Assembly (NCBI RefSeq): GCF_039536325.1
Contig: NZ_BAAAYO010000001.1
Location: 310,001-374,000, forward strand
Direction: 5' to 3'
Origin: Paenibacillus_AB hodogayensis
Lineage (GTDB): Bacteria > Bacillota > Bacilli > Paenibacillales > NBRC-103111
Length of the DNA: 64,000 nt
In this document: positions 60,440-64,000 of the stretch, piece by piece
Numbering within the stretch: the first letter of the stretch is position 1
How the letters are laid out: the number at the start of each line of letters is the position of its first letter
Position numbers and translations under genes: made by a program
The notes under the pieces: model-generated
Seen by the model: the letters and a program-made list of their open reading frames with translations, nothing else
Told to the model about the DNA's origin: nothing
Databases searched by the model: none

Positions 60440-63076
60440 TCAAGAGGAGCCGCGGGCTTTGCGGGCGATCAAGGCGACCAGCTCTACGGTCAGCACCGGC
60501 AGCGGCACGGTGGCCGGATAGGCAAGGAACCGGGGCTCCCAATGCGGATCGAACTTGTCCTTGTAGCGGCGCAGCCCCTCGAAGCCGTACCAATGTCCGC
60601 CGTAATGGTAAACGAACCGGGCCGCCTTCTCTTCGCGCAGGGCGCTTTCGCTTTGGCCGACGCTGGACAGCGGCGCCATTCCCATATTAAACCGCCCGTA
60701 GCCGTGCTCCTTCGACCATTCGAGCAGGGAGACGAATAGGAAATCCATCGTGCCGTTCGGCGTGTCGGGCAGATGGCGCATCAGGTCGATCGAGTTCGTG
60801 TTTCCGCCGTCATAGCAAGGCATCAGCGAGACGAAGGCGATCGTATCGCCTTGCGGATCGATCAGCAGGGCGATCGGAGCCAGCTGCAAATACCGCGGCT
60901 CGAACCAGCCGAGCGAGAAGCCTTTCTCCTTGCGACCGTCCAGCCATCGGTCGGAGATCTCCTTGAGTTGGGCCATTAGAGCCTCGCCGTGCGGGGGCTC
61001 GACCACCTCGAACCGGAAGCCGTCGCGCACGAAGCGGTTTTTGACGCTGCGCAGCGCCGCGTTGCTTTTGCCCGTCAGCGTGAATGTGTTCAGCGGGACC
61101 AACGCTTCCTCGCCGAGCTTGAAAAAACGGTAACCGTGCTCGTGGTATACCGACAGCAGCTTCGGCGAAGCCTGGTAAAACACCACATGAAGCGCGTACC
61201 GGTCGGCAAACTGCTTGAATTCGCGGATCGCCTCCCCTGCGCGCTCCGGCGGTCCGATCGGATCGCCGAGCACGACCAGCTTGTTGCGGGCCCGCGCATA
61301 AGGGATCAGCAGCTCACCGCCGGCCGCCCAATACAAGCTTTTATCGCCCAGAAACAACGTATGCGTCAGCAAATTGCCCTGTGCGCCTGCTCTTTGCAGG
61401 AACCGCTTCAGCCGCTCCAGCTCCTCTGCGTCAGGCAGCGGAGCGACACCGCGGTCTTTGCGCAGCGCGGCCAGCGCCAGTAGGACAACCCACGATCCGA
61501 GCAGGCCGGCCGCTGCCGTAACGGCAAATTCGTGCGGCTCGGCGAACAGCCGCTGCCGGATCGGCTCGGGGAGATGCCGCAGCCCTCCGCTATGCGCGTG
61601 AACGCCAAGCGCGTAATAGCCGGCTGCTGCCGCCGCAGTAATCGCCATCACGTACAGCGCGGTTCGCAGGGAGAACGGAGCGCTGATCCGGTAAAACCGA
61701 GCGCTGGATATCCAAAGCAGAAGCGTGACGACAATGACGAAGATTGCCTCTTCGACGTCGAAGCCTTTGGCGAACGTAAACGCAGCACCGGCCGGCAATA
61801 GCACGAGCGCCAGTCGGTACGCCCTGCGGATGCGCAGCGAGATACCGCGCGAGAGCACGAGCAGCATAATGCCGACGATGGCCGAAAGCTCGTGCGACAG
61901 TCTCATCACCGGCAGCGACAGCACGTGCTCCATAAAGCGCATCCGGTGCAGAAGCCCAGGCGTCGCCGCAGAAAGCAGCAGCAGCAGGCCGCTCAGCATC
62001 ACGAGCTTGCCGAGCGCCCACGCGCCGATGTCCCCCAGAAAGCCGAGCTGGCCGGGATACCGCCATATTTTTTGCCATCCGGTCCATACGTTGTCCCAGG
62101 CCGGGACCGCCCACTGCTGCACGCGCTTGCGGTTCAGCCCGATCTCAAAGGCAGCCAGGGCAAGACCGACGGCCCACGGCAGCAAATAATAAAACAGCCT
62201 GTACAGCACGAGTACGGCCAGCGCCTCGTCCGGCTGGACGCCAAGCAGTTGCAGCCCTAGCAGCGCGGTCAGGTCGAAAGCGCCGATCCCGCCGGGCGCC
62301 ATGCTGATCAAGCCGGCTATTGCCGCGACGGTAAAAATACCGAGCGCTTCCGCAAAGGGAACGTTATGGACCAGCCGGCCGCAGATCAGCCAGAATGTGA
62401 CGCCGGCCAGAAACCATTCGAGGAAGGAGGCGCCGATCAGGGCGCCGGCCGTCGTCCAAGGCGTTCTTTCCCCGTTGCGGTTGAATCGCTTCGCCACCCA
62501 GGAGGAGCGCTGCAGAGCGACAAAGAAGGGCAGGTACAACGCCAGCCCCCATACGGCCAGCAGCAGCGTGCGATGTCCCTCCTCGAACGCCGACACCGGG
62601 AGGAGCCCGAAAATGCCAGACCAAGCGAGCAGCGACAGCCCGGTAATCATCGCCGGGGACAAAAACACGATGGCCGCTGCCGCCGTAGATGCCGAAACCT
62701 CGCCGCTGCGGTACAGAAATACGCGCAGCCCCGCGCCGGTCACCCCGGCAAAACCCATGACATTGTTAAACGTATTGGCGATCCAGCCGAACCGGAACGC
62801 CTGCGACGCCGTAAGTCCGAGACGGAAATGACGGCGAAGCACGAAATCGTAAGCGCTCATCGCCGCCACCGATAACAAGGCGAACCCGGCCAGCTCCGTG
62901 ATGACGCCGCCGTGCAAATGCCGCAAATAGCGGAATGTTTCTCCGAGATTCATATTCTTCAGCTCGTGCTTGGCTTCCCAATATACAATTCCCAGCACCG
63001 CGACGGGAATAAGCAGCTTCAGGGCGCGTTTGCGGTAAAATGACATGACGAGTTTCATCAAAACTGCCCGGGACAT
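60440..63076 (-). CDS. mprF: Phosphatidylglycerol lysyltransferase/flippase MprF
   Basis: An 878-residue bifunctional membrane protein. The N-terminal two thirds hold about 14 hydrophobic helices of the flippase domain, with the family stretch WIANTFNNVMGFAGVTGAGL; the C-terminal third (about 560-878) is the soluble lysyl-transferase (DUF2156) domain, with DFLFVSLLEWSKEHG and FNMGMAPLSSVG. It adds lysine from Lys-tRNA to phosphatidylglycerol and flips the product outward, giving resistance to cationic peptides. AGGAGG lies 11 nt before the ATG. Stand-alone gene with its own terminator; about 300 bp of promoter region separates it from the next, divergent gene. Confidence 0.93.
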   Translation of the reverse strand: MSRAVLMKLVMSFYRKRALKLLIPVAVLGIVYWEAKHELKNMNLGETFRYLRHLHGGVITELAGFALLSVAAMSAYDFVLRRHFRLGLTASQAFRFGWIANTFNNVMGFAGVTGAGLRVFLYRSGEVSASTAAAAIVFLSPAMITGLSLLAWSGIFGLLPVSAFEEGHRTLLLAVWGLALYLPFFVALQRSSWVAKRFNRNGERTPWTTAGALIGASFLEWFLAGVTFWLICGRLVHNVPFAEALGIFTVAAIAGLISMAPGGIGAFDLTALLGLQLLGVQPDEALAVLVLYRLFYYLLPWAVGLALAAFEIGLNRKRVQQWAVPAWDNVWTGWQKIWRYPGQLGFLGDIGAWALGKLVMLSGLLLLLSAATPGLLHRMRFMEHVLSLPVMRLSHELSAIVGIMLLVLSRGISLRIRRAYRLALVLLPAGAAFTFAKGFDVEEAIFVIVVTLLLWISSARFYRISAPFSLRTALYVMAITAAAAAGYYALGVHAHSGGLRHLPEPIRQRLFAEPHEFAVTAAAGLLGSWVVLLALAALRKDRGVAPLPDAEELERLKRFLQRAGAQGNLLTHTLFLGDKSLYWAAGGELLIPYARARNKLVVLGDPIGPPERAGEAIREFKQFADRYALHVVFYQASPKLLSVYHEHGYRFFKLGEEALVPLNTFTLTGKSNAALRSVKNRFVRDGFRFEVVEPPHGEALMAQLKEISDRWLDGRKEKGFSLGWFEPRYLQLAPIALLIDPQGDTIAFVSLMPCYDGGNTNSIDLMRHLPDTPNGTMDFLFVSLLEWSKEHGYGRFNMGMAPLSSVGQSESALREEKAARFVYHYGGHWYGFEGLRRYKDKFDPHWEPRFLAYPATVPLPVLTVELVALIARKARGSS

Positions 63077-63376
63077 TGACTCCCTCGCCTCCTGTTATTG
63101 GAAATTCGTGTATGGATTCCATCATAACACAAATGCCCGTCAGGCTTAAAACCGTCCGCGGCAAGGCACCCGGCCCCGCACCCCCGTCCGAGCCGACGAA
63201 CAAGCGGTTTCACGCATTCATGGAACCCGTGTCGCGCTTTTATGCCGCCATCTGTCGGCAACGAAGATCGGGGCTCCTGTTTCCTATAACCAAATTGTAT
63301 CTGTGCGGCAAACACGAGCGAATATACAATGGGAATATGTAAGCACAGTCGGCACTTTGCGGAAAAGAGGAGATGT

Positions 63377-64000
63377 ATGGGGTTGGAGATGACGGGTGCA
63401 GCCAGAAACGGCATCATCGTCACCAAGCTGCGGAACGCCGGGTGCGTATTCGCCGAGGAGGAAGCAGAACTGCTCATCGCCGCGGCGGAGACGCCCGAGG
63501 AGCTTTATGCGATGGCAGATCGCCGGGCGTCCGGACTGCCGTTGGAGCATGTCATCGGCTGGACGGTATTTTGCGGTCTGCGGATAGCGGTGGACCCGGG
63601 CGTCTTCGTCCCCCGCCGACGCACCGAGTTTCTCGCCCGGCAGGCAGCCGCCTTCGCCCGGCCGAGCGCCGTAGTGGTGGACCTGTGCTGCGGCTCAGGC
63701 GCGTTGGGCGCCGTAGTCGCCGCCGCGCTGAAACCGGTCGAGCTGTACGGCGTAGACATCGATCCAGCGGCGGTTCGGTGCGCCAGCCGCAACGTCGCGG
63801 CGGCGGACGGGCGCGTGTACGAAGGCGATCTATACGAGCCGCTTCCCGCAGCGCTGCGGGGGCGCATCGATATCCTGATCGCCAATACCCCCTACGTGCC
63901 TACGGGAGCGATCTCCCTGCTCCCCCCTGAGGCCCGCCTCCATGAAGCGCAGGTGGCGCTCGACGGAGGCGCGGACGGTTTGGACGTCCAGCGCCGGGTA
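63377..64000 (+). CDS. PrmC/HemK-like N5-glutamine methyltransferase (C-terminus cut by window end)
   Basis: 208 codons are visible and the frame runs off the window. HVIGWTVFCGLRIAVDPGVF and VPRRRTEFLARQA correspond to the PrmC substrate-side region, VVVDLCCGSGALGAVVA is the SAM-binding motif, and IANTPYVPTGAI is the catalytic motif, with NTPY in place of NPPY. The N-terminal helical domain is shorter than in true PrmC. This is the plan of the 'putative protein N5-glutamine methyltransferase' branch. The ATG at 63377 follows AAAGAGG by 6 nt. The protein target is unknown. Confidence 0.78.
   Translation, partial: MGLEMTGAARNGIIVTKLRNAGCVFAEEEAELLIAAAETPEELYAMADRRASGLPLEHVIGWTVFCGLRIAVDPGVFVPRRRTEFLARQAAAFARPSAVVVDLCCGSGALGAVVAAALKPVELYGVDIDPAAVRCASRNVAAADGRVYEGDLYEPLPAALRGRIDILIANTPYVPTGAISLLPPEARLHEAQVALDGGADGLDVQRRV

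Overview
The window reads as a chromosomal segment of a GC-rich member of the Bacilli, most likely family Paenibacillaceae (Paenibacillus/Cohnella type). The case rests on strong Shine-Dalgarno sites with frequent TTG/GTG starts, lipoprotein signal peptides, S-layer (SLH) anchoring, futalosine-pathway menaquinone genes, a GlpP antiterminator, many AraC-type regulators beside orphan sugar-binding lipoproteins, and ydaO-type and cobalamin riboswitches. I saw no rRNA, tRNA, CRISPR array, insertion sequence or prophage.

Layout. 1-1.2 kb: HxlR regulator (cut by the window edge) divergent from an NmrA-type reductase. 1.3-5.6 kb: one minus-strand unit coding a Tat-exported dehydrogenase (gluconate 2-dehydrogenase-like subunit 3 and GMC flavoprotein) together with tatC and tatA, divergent from a mono-haem cytochrome c lipoprotein. 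5.9-17.6 kb: carbohydrate region with two orphan sugar-binding lipoproteins, four AraC regulators, a Gfo/Idh oxidoreductase, a GH88/GH105-like hydrolase and an unrecognised stalk-domain protein. 17.8-19.3 kb: mqnB-mqnD. 19.7-30.3 kb: glpP, a leader with a strong terminator, a 1,823-residue SLH-anchored glycerophosphodiesterase, a HAD-IIA phosphatase and a UgpBAE-like ABC importer. 30.4-32 kb: ydaO-type (c-di-AMP) riboswitch followed by a KamA-family radical-SAM aminomutase. 32.1-33.5 kb: NCS2 permease. 33.5-34.7 kb: two tandem-repeat arrays (19-bp and 123-bp units). 34.8-37.2 kb: cobalamin riboswitch and two corrinoid-type binding proteins. 37.2-40.9 kb: Tat-exported beta-helix protein and an orphan sugar-binding lipoprotein. 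41.4-50.5 kb: FAD oxidoreductase / Gfo-Idh / TIM-barrel isomerase operon and a lacI-Gfo/Idh operon that share an operator sequence, with a MarR-reductase pair and an Rpn-type nuclease between them. 50.8-64 kb: ankyrin protein, DUF2268 protease, GH38 alpha-mannosidase with AraC, second Tat-exported beta-helix protein with a zinc-type dehydrogenase and AraC, mprF, and a PrmC-like methyltransferase cut by the window end.

How the genes fit together. The strongest multi-gene story is glycerophosphodiester scavenging at 19.7-30.3 kb: the wall-anchored phosphodiesterase would release glycerol 3-phosphate, the UgpBAE-like importer would take up the product or short diesters, the HAD phosphatase would dephosphorylate it, and GlpP would sense glycerol 3-phosphate and antiterminate at the leader. 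A second is the dehydrogenase that carries its own Tat translocase in its operon. A third is the proposed c-di-AMP control of a KamA-family enzyme that lacks the lysine-selective aspartates, which hints at beta-amino-acid osmolyte synthesis. These functional links are inferences from family knowledge and gene order; all alignments were made by eye.
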